A stretch of DNA of 44,199 nucleotides from Myxococcales bacterium (GTDB taxonomy: Bacteria > Myxococcota_A > Polyangia > Polyangiales > Polyangiaceae): contig JAGQJA010000425.1 in assembly GCA_020430845.1 (NCBI GenBank), positions 1-44,199 of the forward strand, in the 5' to 3' direction. The stretch's first letter is position 1. The number at the start of each line of letters is the position of its first letter. Below, piece by piece: positions 16,669 through 25,258 of this stretch. The translations under genes were made by a program, and so were the position numbers. The notes under the pieces are model-generated. The model ran no database searches and was not told the origin of the DNA. It saw only the letters and a list, made by a program, of their open reading frames with translations.

Positions 16669-17174
16669 GCGTCACCTCCGAAGGGGGGCTTGCGCCCGCT
16701 GTTTGTGATTTCGTCGTCTTCGAGCATCGGGGCGGTGGCCAACGCGCGCGCCACGCACACGAGCGTGTCGAGCTCGAAGGGCTTGTCGAGCACGATGGTC
16801 GCCCCGCGTCGCCCGGCGTCCCGGTGCAGGTCCATGTCACCGAACGCCGTGATGATGACGACCGGCACGTCCCACTCCGCCAAGCGGAGGGCCGAGAGGA
16901 CCTCCATGCCGCCGCACGCGGGCATGCGCACGTCCATCACGATGAGCCACGGTCTGGGCAGCTCTCCGCGGGACACGGCGCTCAACATCGCGAGCATGCC
17001 GCGCCCGTCGCCGGCCGTGCGAACCGTGTAGCCGTCTTGTTCGAGCGTGTCGGCGAGCAGGCGCCGCAGCTCGTCGTCGTCTTCGGCGATGAGCACGAGC
17101 GGCTCGTCTGCGTCGACGCTGGGGTGGCGAGGAGAAGACTTCGGCGAGGTCTGGAGTGAGGTCGCTGCGGTCAT
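16665..17174 (-). CDS. stand-alone response regulator receiver protein, paralogue of 16156-16668
   Basis: 169 aa from ATG 17174; the frame is open to 17441, but that part is Arg-rich and crosses the promoter region. The receiver has LIAEDDD, phosphoacceptor Asp81 in LIVMDVRMPACGG, Thr109 in IITAFGD and Lys131 in VLDKPFE. DGYTVRTAGDGRGMLAML matches EGFVVHSAGDGRAMLELL of the neighbour, so the pair arose by duplication. No output domain. A candidate sigma-54 promoter at 17187-17202 would give an almost leaderless mRNA from this ATG, which is odd and leaves either the start or the promoter in doubt. Confidence 0.88.
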   Translation of the reverse strand: MTAATSLQTSPKSSPRHPSVDADEPLVLIAEDDDELRRLLADTLEQDGYTVRTAGDGRGMLAMLSAVSRGELPRPWLIVMDVRMPACGGMEVLSALRLAEWDVPVVIITAFGDMDLHRDAGRRGATIVLDKPFELDTLVCVARALATAPMLEDDEITNSGRKPPFGGDA

Positions 17175-17186
17175 GCCTGCCGAGCT

Positions 17187-17202
17187 AGCAGGGTCCGTGC
17201 CG
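17187..17202 (-). promoter_or_regulatory. candidate sigma-54 (-24/-12) promoter for the receiver pair
   Basis: The minus strand reads CGGCACGGACCCTGCT, with GG-N10-GC spacing and matches to GGCAC and TGCT of the consensus. It mirrors the plus-strand element at 17432-17447. Initiation would fall about 2 nt before ATG 17174. Confidence 0.4.
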
Positions 17203-17313
17203 CGTGTTCTCGCGGTCGCGTGGCGCATGAAGAAGGGCGCGCTGTGTATGCGTGAAGAGGCGCGCGCTGCGCCGGTCGCGAGCGTCCTCGCCCTCTGCGC
17301 ACGGGTCGCGCGT

Positions 17314-17337
17314 TGTCCCGCGATGGGACACTGTCCC
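17314..17337. promoter_or_regulatory. candidate activator-binding site (inverted repeats TGTCCC/GGGACA)
   Basis: This is the main feature of the 397-nt gene-free stretch 17175-17571. TGTCCC (17314-17319), GGGACA (17325-17330) and TGTCCC (17332-17337) form two overlapping dyads. They lie about 110 and 125 nt upstream of the two candidate sigma-54 promoters, the usual distance for an NtrC-type enhancer site. The NtrC-like protein at 18993 is the obvious candidate ligand. Confidence 0.5.
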
Positions 17338-17431
17338 AAGATTCCCCACCGCGCGTCCCGGCGCTCTCGGCCCGAGCCCCGGCGCTCACGTCCGGACGAC
17401 CGCACGGGCCCTCCGCGACAAGGACCGCGCT

Positions 17432-17447
17432 CGGCACGCATGCTGCT
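17432..17447 (+). promoter_or_regulatory. candidate sigma-54 (-24/-12) promoter for the kinase-activator operon
   Basis: CGGCACGCATGCTGCT has GG-N10-GC spacing and matches to GGCAC and TGCT of the consensus TGGCAC-N5-TTGCT. It lies about 125 nt before the histidine kinase start. Confidence 0.45.
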
Positions 17448-17571
17448 ACACCGAGCGTGCGTTCCCGTCGCCCGACCTCCGTTCGTACACCAGACGCCAG
17501 AGCTCAGCCGGGCTCACGGCCGTGTCGAACGGCGAGCCGGGCGCGCCGCAAACGTGCAACGGTGAGCCTCG

Positions 17572-18992
17572 ATGAAACTCGGTCGCAAGATCACGCTCCT
17601 CTTCCTGCTGCCGTTCATCTGCCTCCTCGGCGTCCTCGCGTACCGCGCCGCCCATCGCGAGATCGACATCTACGAGTCGCAGGTCTCCGTGGACCTCGAG
17701 CTGGCCGGCGCGGCGCTGAGGCCCACGTTCGCCGAGATCTGGCGCGTCGAGGGCGAAGCGCGGGCGCTCGACGTCCTCGCGAAGGCCGACGCGAACGTCG
17801 GCGAGATGACCGTGCGTTGGGTGCAGGCGGCGCCCGGCAGCCCTCCGCTGCGCGACGAGGTCGTCCGTCTCGAGTCGGACGCGGCGGGCATGCGGCGCGT
17901 CTCTGTGCACCTGCCCGTGGTCGAAGAGGGAGTGCCGCCCGGCGCGTTGGTGCTCGCGCGGCCGCTCGACCGCGAGGCTCAGCTCGTACGCTACGTCATC
18001 CGCGACAAGGCGCTGACTTCGCTCGGCGCGGTGCTCGTCGCAGTCCTGCTCTCGGTCGTCGTCGGCATCGGCTTCATCGGACGACCCCTGCACGAGCTCG
18101 TGCAGCAGGCGCGGCGTATCGGCGACGGCGACACGTCGAGCCGCGTGCTGCTCCGTCGTCACGACGAGATCGGCGAGCTCGGTCAAGAGCTCAACGCCAT
18201 GTGCGACCGACTCGATGCCGCCCGCGAGAAGCTCGTGGCCGAGGGGGAGGCGCGGGTGAAGATGATCGAGCAGCTCCGCCACGCCGAGCGCCTCAGTACT
18301 GTGGGCAAGCTCGCCGCCGGGCTCGCGCACGAGCTCGGCACACCGCTCAACGTCGTCGCGGGGCGGGCCAAGATGATCTCCTCCGGACGCCTCGAGCCAG
18401 AGGCGGCGCTCGAGAACGCCACGATCATCCACGGCCAGGCCGATCGGATGACCAAGATCATCCGGCAGCTCTTGGACTTTGCGCGTCGCGGTCAGGCCAA
18501 GAAGGCCCGCGTCGACGTGAACGACCTCGGGCGAAACGTCATCGATCTGCTCCGTCCGATGGCCAAGAAGCGCGGGGTCAGCCTCTCGTTCGAGGGCGAC
18601 GAAGGCGGCGCCACGCTCGAGATCGACGCCGGTCAGATCGAGCAGGTGCTCTCGAACCTCGTCGTCAACGGCATCGACGCGACACCAGAGGGAGGCGAGA
18701 TCTCGGTGCGCGCCTGCACGGAGGACGCCGAGCCGCCCCCCGGCTGCGACGCCATCCCGGGGCCGTACCTGCGCATCGACGTGCGAGACACGGGCGTGGG
18801 CATCCCGCCCGAGGACGTCGACCGCGTCTTCGAGCCCTTCTTCACGACCAAGGACGTGGGGCTCGGCACCGGGCTCGGGCTGTCGGTCGTCCACGGGATC
18901 GTGCGTGACCACGGCGGGTGGATCGCTGTACAAAGCGTGGAGAAGCAGGGAAGCTGCTTCTCCGTGTACCTCCCACGACGGGTCGAGGCAGA

Positions 18993-18996
<4 letters not shown>
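17572..18996 (+). CDS. membrane sensor histidine kinase (NtrB-like, HAMP-HisKA-HATPase)
   Basis: 474 aa. TM1 (about 7-23, ITLLFLLPFICLLGVLAY), a periplasmic sensor of about 120 residues, TM2 (about 148-167), HAMP (RPLHELVQQARRIGDGD), HisKA with phosphoacceptor His253 in AAGLAHELGTPLN, and a HATPase with N box (LSNLVVNGIDAT), G1 (DTGVGIP), F box (VFEPFFTTKD) and G2 (GLGTGLGLSVVHGIV). The HELGTPLN H-box and the order are typical of kinases paired with NtrC-type activators. Its stop overlaps the activator start by 4 nt. A candidate sigma-54 promoter and enhancer lie upstream, suggesting autoregulation. The sensed signal is unknown. Confidence 0.94.
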
Positions 18997-20357
<1,361 letters not shown>

Positions 20358-20368
20358 CCCTGCGCCGC

Positions 20369-20412
20369 TTCAGCCGTCGGACGGGGAAGACGAAGGGGGC
20401 GCGGCGCCGTCG
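20369..20412. repeat. 44-bp direct repeat, copy A
   Basis: 39 of 44 bases match copy B at 22137-22180, in the same orientation, 1768 bp away. On the minus strand it encodes APPSSSPSDG-stop, nearly the same as the APPSSASSDG-stop ending the gene at 22138. It lies just after the NtrC-like gene. It looks like a remnant of a second copy of that gene end. Confidence 0.7.
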
Positions 20413-20456
20413 CGCAGCAGGTGAGAAGTCGCGGATCGTGCCACCAACGGTCGGGG

Positions 20457-20474
20457 TGACACGCCCATGTGTCA
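20457..20474. promoter_or_regulatory. inverted repeat TGACAC-N6-GTGTCA upstream of the Ser/Thr kinase
   Basis: Perfect 6-bp arms with a 6-nt spacer, 81 nt before the kinase start. A short T-run follows at 20494-20499. It could be an operator for the kinase gene. The half-site loosely resembles the TGTCCC sites at 17314-17337. Confidence 0.35.
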
Positions 20475-20554
20475 GGTCCTGAAACCATTGGTCTTTTTTG
20501 GCGCTCGGAGGGTGGCCCGACCGATGCAGAAGGGCGCCTTGGGAGGTGGGCATC

Positions 20555-22300
20555 GTGGGAGACCTTTCGTTGTCGAGTCGTTTGCCTGCAGGCGACTGTC
20601 TGGCGGCGCACGGCGAGCTGCGGCCGGGCACGACGCTCGGCGACTTCGTGCTGCACGAGCCGATCGGGCAAGGCGGCATGGCCGAGGTCTGGCTCGCGTC
20701 GCGTCGCGAACGATTCGCGCGCCGCGTCGCGCTCAAGGTCCTCTGGACAGGCGCCCGCGACCACGAGCTCGAGTCCATGTTCCTCGACGAGGCGCGCGTC
20801 ACGACGCTCCTCCGATCGACGCACATCGTGCAGGCGCACGAGCTCGGCCAGGCGCGGGGCTTTCTCTTCTTGGTCATGGATTGGATCGACGGGCCCTCGT
20901 TGGAGGATGTCCTTCGTCACGCGCGACGATGCCGTCGGCGCCTCCCCCTCGCGGTCGCTCTATCGATCGCTCACGACGTCGCGTCCGGCCTCGACGCGGC
21001 CCACCGCGCCACTGACACCCGCGGCTCGCCGCTCCATGTGGTCCACCGCGACGTCTCCCCGCACAACATCCTCATCGACCGCGAGGGCTACGCGAAGCTG
21101 ACCGACTTCGGCGTGGCGCGGATGCGCGGACGCTTTGCTCCCACCACTTCCCCGTCGTGCTTGAAGGGAAAGCTGAACTATCTCGCGCCCGAGGTCGTGC
21201 GAGGCGCCCCCTTCGATGCGCGATCAGACCTGTGGTCGCTCGCTCTCGTGATGTGGCGCATGACGGTCGGAGACGGATCGCTGCCTTTCCTGGCGGATTC
21301 CGGCACGTCGGCGCTCGCACACCTGCTGTTCGTCGAGAAAGCGCCGAGCGGACCTCCCGGCACCCCCGCACGACTGCAGCGATTCTTCGAGCGCGCGCTC
21401 GCGCCGCGCGCCGTGGATCGCTTCCAGACCGCGCGAGAGATGCGCGACGCCATCGCGGACCTACTCGCGTCGGAGCGCGTCTCGCCGCGGGCAGCCCTCG
21501 CCGGCGTGGTTGATCGCGTCGCGCCACCGCTCTCGACGCGTAGCCCGGTAGACGGGCGCGACGGAGAGCCCACGGTGGTCGTCGAGTACTACGCGCGTAC
21601 GCCGTCGTCGGGCGCTGTCGTCTGGGCTCCCGCCGAGCGCCACACGCTCGAAACGGCCGTCACGCTGACGTCGCTGTCCAGCGTAACGCCTTCGACCCGC
21701 GGGGGTCTCGCCAGCCGAGCGCCGGCCCCTGAGGCGTCGGTCGCCACGCTGCTCGCCCAGCGCGTGCGTGGGGGCGGGGAGGGGCGCGTGCTGGAGCTGG
21801 AGCTCGGGGAGATCTCGTCGTCGCAGATCTTCGTCTGTGCGCCGGTCTCGTCTCCAGCCATCGAGAGCCAGACGCAGAGTCCGAGCGTCGAGCTCGCCCG
21901 TCTCGCCACGACGCGGCTGTCGGCGCGGAACTTACGTCCGCGCTGGGGCGCCTGGAGCGCCGCGATCGTGTCGTTCTTCCTTGCGGTGACCGTCACTGCC
22001 GCGCTGATGCACCTGCACCCCGTGGCGAGATCCATCTCGAAGTCCGCGGCGAGCGCGGTCGTCCGTTGGGTCCGCGCCGCGGCCCAGCTGCGTCCGGTCG
22101 TCGAAGGTGGGCCGCCTCGCGCGGACCGCGCGGCGTTTCAGCCGTCGGACGAGGCAGACGAAGGCGGCGCGTCGTCGTCGTCCTCTTCGTCGTCCACGCG
22201 GAACGCGCTGGGATCGTCCTCGCGCTCGTCGAGCGGCAGCCAGCCGTGCTTGCGCAAGAACGAGCGCGTCTTGCCGAGCCCGTCGATGCCGTCCTGGTAG
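20555..22300 (+). CDS. Hanks-type Ser/Thr protein kinase with C-terminal membrane segment
   Basis: 581 aa; GTG 20555 is chosen for GGGAGG 8 nt upstream. The kinase domain runs ~26-310: P-loop IGQGGMAEVWLA, ATP-binding Lys61 (ALKVL), Glu79, catalytic HRDVSPHN, DFG in LTDFGVAR, APE in LAPEVV, and DLWSLALVMW. A disordered regulatory region of about 170 residues follows, then one membrane segment (AAIVSFFLAVTVTAALMHL). The rest is a Ser-rich tail. That tail lies antisense to the 3' end of the convergent gene at 22138 (163-bp overlap) and may not be conserved. It sits beside the minus arm of the Tad locus, whose FHA-like proteins suggest phospho-signalling, although those FHA domains look degenerate. 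Confidence 0.92.
   Translation: MGDLSLSSRLPAGDCLAAHGELRPGTTLGDFVLHEPIGQGGMAEVWLASRRERFARRVALKVLWTGARDHELESMFLDEARVTTLLRSTHIVQAHELGQARGFLFLVMDWIDGPSLEDVLRHARRCRRRLPLAVALSIAHDVASGLDAAHRATDTRGSPLHVVHRDVSPHNILIDREGYAKLTDFGVARMRGRFAPTTSPSCLKGKLNYLAPEVVRGAPFDARSDLWSLALVMWRMTVGDGSLPFLADSGTSALAHLLFVEKAPSGPPGTPARLQRFFERALAPRAVDRFQTAREMRDAIADLLASERVSPRAALAGVVDRVAPPLSTRSPVDGRDGEPTVVVEYYARTPSSGAVVWAPAERHTLETAVTLTSLSSVTPSTRGGLASRAPAPEASVATLLAQRVRGGGEGRVLELELGEISSSQIFVCAPVSSPAIESQTQSPSVELARLATTRLSARNLRPRWGAWSAAIVSFFLAVTVTAALMHLHPVARSISKSAASAVVRWVRAAAQLRPVVEGGPPRADRAAFQPSDEADEGGASSSSSSSSTRNALGSSSRSSSGSQPCLRKNERVLPSPSMPSW
22137..22180. repeat. 44-bp direct repeat, copy B
   Basis: Partner of 20369-20412, with five mismatches. 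It covers both the Ser-rich kinase tail on the plus strand and the stop and last codons of the gene 22138-22860 on the minus strand. Confidence 0.7.
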
Positions 22301-22860
22301 GTGAGCTCGTGGTCGGTGAGCCAGACCTCGGGTCCGTGACGGCGTACGATCGCGACCTTCGCGCGGCGCGCGTCGGGCCCGCTCGTCCCTTGGCTCGGGG
22401 CAAAGGGCTGGATGGTCGCGATGGGCGTGCCGGTCCCGGTCGCCTCGGTCGTGACGGCGATGCGCACGTCGAGCACGTCTTCGAGCCGCACGGCGACGCG
22501 CGCGCGCGCCGAAGAGTGTAGGACGTGCAGCGTGCGGTCCTCGACGCGGAGCACGAGGTCGGGACTCTTTCTCCAACTCCGCCACGCCATATACGACGCG
22601 GCGCCACCGGCGATCAGCGTGCCGAGCGCCGCGGCCGGTCCGAGCTGTGTGTGGACCGCCATCGCGACAGCGCCCGGGATCACGGTGAACACGATGCCCG
22701 AGTAGTCGACGCCGACGCGGGGCCGCGCGAGCATCATCTCGGGCGGCGCGTCGGTCTCGGTGGGAGGGAGGGGCTCTCGGTACACGACGGAGCTCGGAGG
22801 CAGCGAGCTGGCGGCGCCGCCGTCGTCACAGAGTATACGCGTCTGCGATCGGGGCAGCAT
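22138..22860 (-). CDS. small bitopic/PH-like membrane protein, unknown
   Basis: 240 aa. ATG 22860 has GGAG 7 nt upstream. A 50-residue N-terminal segment is followed by two adjacent membrane segments (GIVFTVIPGAVAMAVHT, AALGTLIAGGAASYMAW). Then comes a soluble domain with alternating strands (LVLRVEDRTLHVLHS, RVAVRLEDVLDVRI, KVAIVRRHGPEVWLTDHEL) that suggests a PH-like or DUF-type fold; I do not recognise the family. An acidic tail DDEEDDDD and APPSSASSDG ends it. The gene starts 3 nt after the 56-aa gene stop, so it is co-translated with it, and its 3' end overlaps the convergent kinase gene by 163 bp. Confidence 0.72.
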   Translation of the reverse strand: MLPRSQTRILCDDGGAASSLPPSSVVYREPLPPTETDAPPEMMLARPRVGVDYSGIVFTVIPGAVAMAVHTQLGPAAALGTLIAGGAASYMAWRSWRKSPDLVLRVEDRTLHVLHSSARARVAVRLEDVLDVRIAVTTEATGTGTPIATIQPFAPSQGTSGPDARRAKVAIVRRHGPEVWLTDHELTYQDGIDGLGKTRSFLRKHGWLPLDEREDDPSAFRVDDEEDDDDAPPSSASSDG

Positions 22861-22863
22861 CGG

Positions 22864-23034
22864 TCACTCCGCGCCCGGCGGAGGCCACGAGCGGCTGCGC
22901 CAGCGCTGGGTCACCGGGTCTCGTTCGTAGACACACTGCACGGTGGGCTCCTCGTCCCAGTCGACGACTTGCGCGCTCGTCGAGAGCGTGTCGTCGTCGT
23001 CCCAGTCTTCTCGTGGTCGGTCGTGATCCGGCAT
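22864..23034 (-). CDS. 56-aa acidic small protein, CVYERDP family
   Basis: ATG 23034 follows AGGAGG by 5 nt, a strong reason to prefer it over the longer 67-aa frame. The N-half is acidic (REDWDDDD). The C-half carries VDWDEEPTVQCVYERDP, then RWRSR and the Pro-Gly end PPPGAE. The 50-aa protein at 37953-38105 has the matching EDWDAAPTSKCVYERDP, WRLR and KPGE. There is no signal peptide or membrane segment, so it is probably cytoplasmic. Function is unknown. It belongs to the minus arm of the Tad-like locus, 45 nt downstream of the secreted protein gene and 3 nt from the membrane-protein gene. Confidence 0.75.
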   Translation of the reverse strand: MPDHDRPREDWDDDDTLSTSAQVVDWDEEPTVQCVYERDPVTQRWRSRSWPPPGAE

Positions 23035-23079
23035 GACGCCCTCCTGCGCTCGGGTGTGCGTGTCCATGGTTTCGTGTCG

Positions 23080-23745
23080 TCAGAGTCGGGTTGGACCGCG
23101 AGGCGTGCGCCTCGGCGGGTGCCGCGGCGACTTGGTCAGCTCGAAGGTCTGCTCGATCGCGACGACATCGTCGCGATCAGCGGGGACGAATGTGAGTACG
23201 GGGCTCGCGGGCCGGAGCTTGGAGTCGCGGGCGCTCGTGTCGAGCGTGAGCGCGACGGGCTCGTTCGGCTTCAACCGCAAGAGCACGTGACCCACTCCGT
23301 CCTCGTCGGTGCGACCGATCACCTGACCGAGGTGGACGATGGGGAGCGAGCCCCCGTTGCGCGCGCGCACGCCCACCACGACCGTGCGCACGAGCGGAGA
23401 GCACCGAGCGTCGAAGCGCGCCGCCGGCGAGTTGCCGGACACTCGCCGCAGCGCGACGTGCAGCGGCGCGGGGGACGCGTACCCGTCTGGGCACGAGACA
23501 CGGAGCTCCACGCGCTCACCATCAGCGCCGCGCAGGACGACGCTCGCACGGCCGCGCGCGTCGGTGACGCCGACCGGCCCGATCGCCGTGGCGAGCTCGA
23601 CGCCCACGAGCGCTTTTCCCGGATCGGAGACGGCGAGCACGTCGACCGACATCTCCACCGCGCCCGGAGTAGGCTCCGGCGTCGCGCCACCGCAAGCCGC
23701 GCCGAGCGTAGCGAGGAAAAACGCCGTGGCGAAGCGCGTGCTCAT
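23080..23745 (-). CDS. lipoprotein with Ig-like/PEGA-like beta-domains
   Basis: 221 aa. The signal peptide MSTRFATAFFLATLGAAC gives lipobox GAAC at residue 18. The mature protein appears all-beta: a first domain with GVELATAIGPVGVTDARGRASVVL, typical of carboxypeptidase-regulatory-like repeats, a disulfide candidate (SCPDG, ARCSP), and a second domain GQVIGRTDEDGVGHVLLRL of the same repeat style. The C-terminus is basic. Its ATG overlaps the upstream stop by 4 nt. As a lipoprotein in the minus Tad arm it may assist the outer-membrane part of the apparatus, which is inference. Confidence 0.75.
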   Translation of the reverse strand: MSTRFATAFFLATLGAACGGATPEPTPGAVEMSVDVLAVSDPGKALVGVELATAIGPVGVTDARGRASVVLRGADGERVELRVSCPDGYASPAPLHVALRRVSGNSPAARFDARCSPLVRTVVVGVRARNGGSLPIVHLGQVIGRTDEDGVGHVLLRLKPNEPVALTLDTSARDSKLRPASPVLTFVPADRDDVVAIEQTFELTKSPRHPPRRTPRGPTRL

Positions 23746-24722
23746 CGGGCAATCTCCACGTGGATGTCGCGCACCGCGGCCACTGTCTCGACGGCGCTGA
23801 CGACGCTCCTCCGACGGGAGTCACCCGTTGGACGGATCGAGACCAAGACCTCTGCGCCGTCGGCGCGCACGAACGCGCGAGCGCCAGACGTCCACGGGGC
23901 GGCCGGTACAAAGCCGGACGTGCCGAGCGCCCGCTCAGCGTCCGCCCTGAGCTCCTCTCCGCGGGCCTCGGACTCGTACAGCCAGACGCCAGCGGGGAAT
24001 CCGTCGAGCGATGCCGAAAGGGTTCGGCGACTCCGAATGGGCCTCGGCAAGAACATCGGATCGGTCCCCGGCGCGTCTCCTGACGCGGGGAACATGCGCG
24101 CAACGTCCAGGGCTCCGTCCGTCCATACCGTCACGACGCGCGTATCGCGCGTGCGACGCTCCGCGAACGCGTATCTGAAGCGCCCGAGCTGGGACAGGTC
24201 ACCCGTGCGCCCGAACGCGTCGAGCCTCCGCGAGAGCGCCGGGAGATCCCCCCGGTCGCCGGGCTCGCCCACGAAGCACGCCACCATACCTCTCGCGCCT
24301 GTCGCGTCTCGGATCACTCCGGCGCGAGCAGGGTCGGCCTTGTCGATCGGGATTCGCCCTTCGAGAGCGGCGGGAACGTCGCTCAGCGCGTGCCCGAGCG
24401 CCGACGGGGACTCCCGACAATAGCTCTCGAAGCGGTCGAGGACATTCTCGACGCTCAGAGGGGTCCGCGCGCTTGCCCAGTGCACTTTTGCGCCGTTGAC
24501 GCGCACGAGATACGCGCCGCTCGTGAGGTCTTCGAGCTTGGCGAGGTTGTGTCCGACCCCCATGCTCACCTCGCGTGCGTCGGCACGCACCGACCGCGCG
24601 CCTACCGCGGCCGCGCAGCCGAAGACGAGGGCTGCGTACGCCGAGACCCGCACCGCTTTCATCGACGGAGCGAGCGCACGCGTCACGCGAGCTAGGGAGT
24701 ACTTGGGCGGGAGCGGGGTCAT
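23742..24722 (-). CDS. exported protein of the Tad minus arm, unknown
   Basis: 326 aa from ATG 24722, 8 nt after the TadE-like stop; ATG 24662 would give a shorter signal peptide (MKAVRVSAYAALVFGCAAA, cleavage near VRADA). The mature part has two similar alpha/beta halves. Cys pairs are few (YCRES, ACFVG). The text SMGVGHNLAKLEDLTSGAYLVRVNGAKVHWAS is unlike any family I know. Its end overlaps the next lipoprotein gene (ATGA). Position suggests a periplasmic accessory factor of the pilus system. The function cannot be inferred from the sequence. Confidence 0.72.
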   Translation of the reverse strand: MTPLPPKYSLARVTRALAPSMKAVRVSAYAALVFGCAAAVGARSVRADAREVSMGVGHNLAKLEDLTSGAYLVRVNGAKVHWASARTPLSVENVLDRFESYCRESPSALGHALSDVPAALEGRIPIDKADPARAGVIRDATGARGMVACFVGEPGDRGDLPALSRRLDAFGRTGDLSQLGRFRYAFAERRTRDTRVVTVWTDGALDVARMFPASGDAPGTDPMFLPRPIRSRRTLSASLDGFPAGVWLYESEARGEELRADAERALGTSGFVPAAPWTSGARAFVRADGAEVLVSIRPTGDSRRRSVVSAVETVAAVRDIHVEIAR

Positions 24723-24730
24723 CTCGTATC

Positions 24731-25258
24731 TCAGAAGGCGCTCAACACGGCGTCGACCATGCCCTCGTAGCGATCTTCGGGGGTCGCGTCGCCGCAGACG
24801 ACATACGAGGACGTCGCCACCTTTGCGCTGAAACCTGTGTCGGCTGCTGCAGGGCCCGGTTGCGTGCTTGCGGCGGCGCGCCCCGTGATCGACACCTCGG
24901 CCACGCTGTCTGCGCCCGCGGTCTGGTTCTTGTCGCGGGCCCTCCCGAGGATGTCGCCCCCCCCGCCAGTGCCCCGCGGCACTACATCGAACGGCACCCC
25001 CTCGAGCGTCCGCGTCGAGACTGCCCGGCGGCCCACCTCTGGAGCGGACGCCGCGTCTGGATCTCCACGGCAGGCGCCCATCGCGTGTCCGAGCGCCGCG
25101 GCCCGCGCGATACGTTGTGTGCGTAGCTTTTCAGTGTAGAGCACACGAAAATAGGTCAGCCCCACGAAGGCGATGACGAAGAAGGTGATCACGATGACCG
25201 CCTCCACCATGACCGCCCCCCGCGCGCGTGGGCGCGGCCTGCGCCCGCGGGGCGTCAA
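24731..25258 (-). CDS. TadE-like pseudopilin
   Basis: 175 aa from TTG 25258, which overlaps the upstream stop (TTGA) and yields the basic N-terminus and ARGAVMVEAVIVITFFVIAFVGLTYF expected of TadE-type pseudopilins: a short charged leader, Gly-Ala processing region, Glu at +5 and a long hydrophobic helix. ATG 25206 (MVEAV) is an alternative start but would remove the leader. The remaining ~120 residues are periplasmic, with Cys in ACRGD and VVCGD. It would be processed by the prepilin peptidase at 30854 and act as a minor component of the pilus tip or base. Confidence 0.8.
   Translation of the reverse strand: MTPRGRRPRPRARGAVMVEAVIVITFFVIAFVGLTYFRVLYTEKLRTQRIARAAALGHAMGACRGDPDAASAPEVGRRAVSTRTLEGVPFDVVPRGTGGGGDILGRARDKNQTAGADSVAEVSITGRAAASTQPGPAAADTGFSAKVATSSYVVCGDATPEDRYEGMVDAVLSAF

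Noticed and set aside
20369-20470. Minus-strand 33-codon ORF ending APPSSSPSDG
   Set aside because: No RBS or recognisable domain; it is better explained as a remnant of a duplicated gene end and is reported as a repeat.
20489-20501. T-run after CCATTGG as a terminator for the NtrC-like gene
   Set aside because: The stem would be only three base pairs, too short to support a call.
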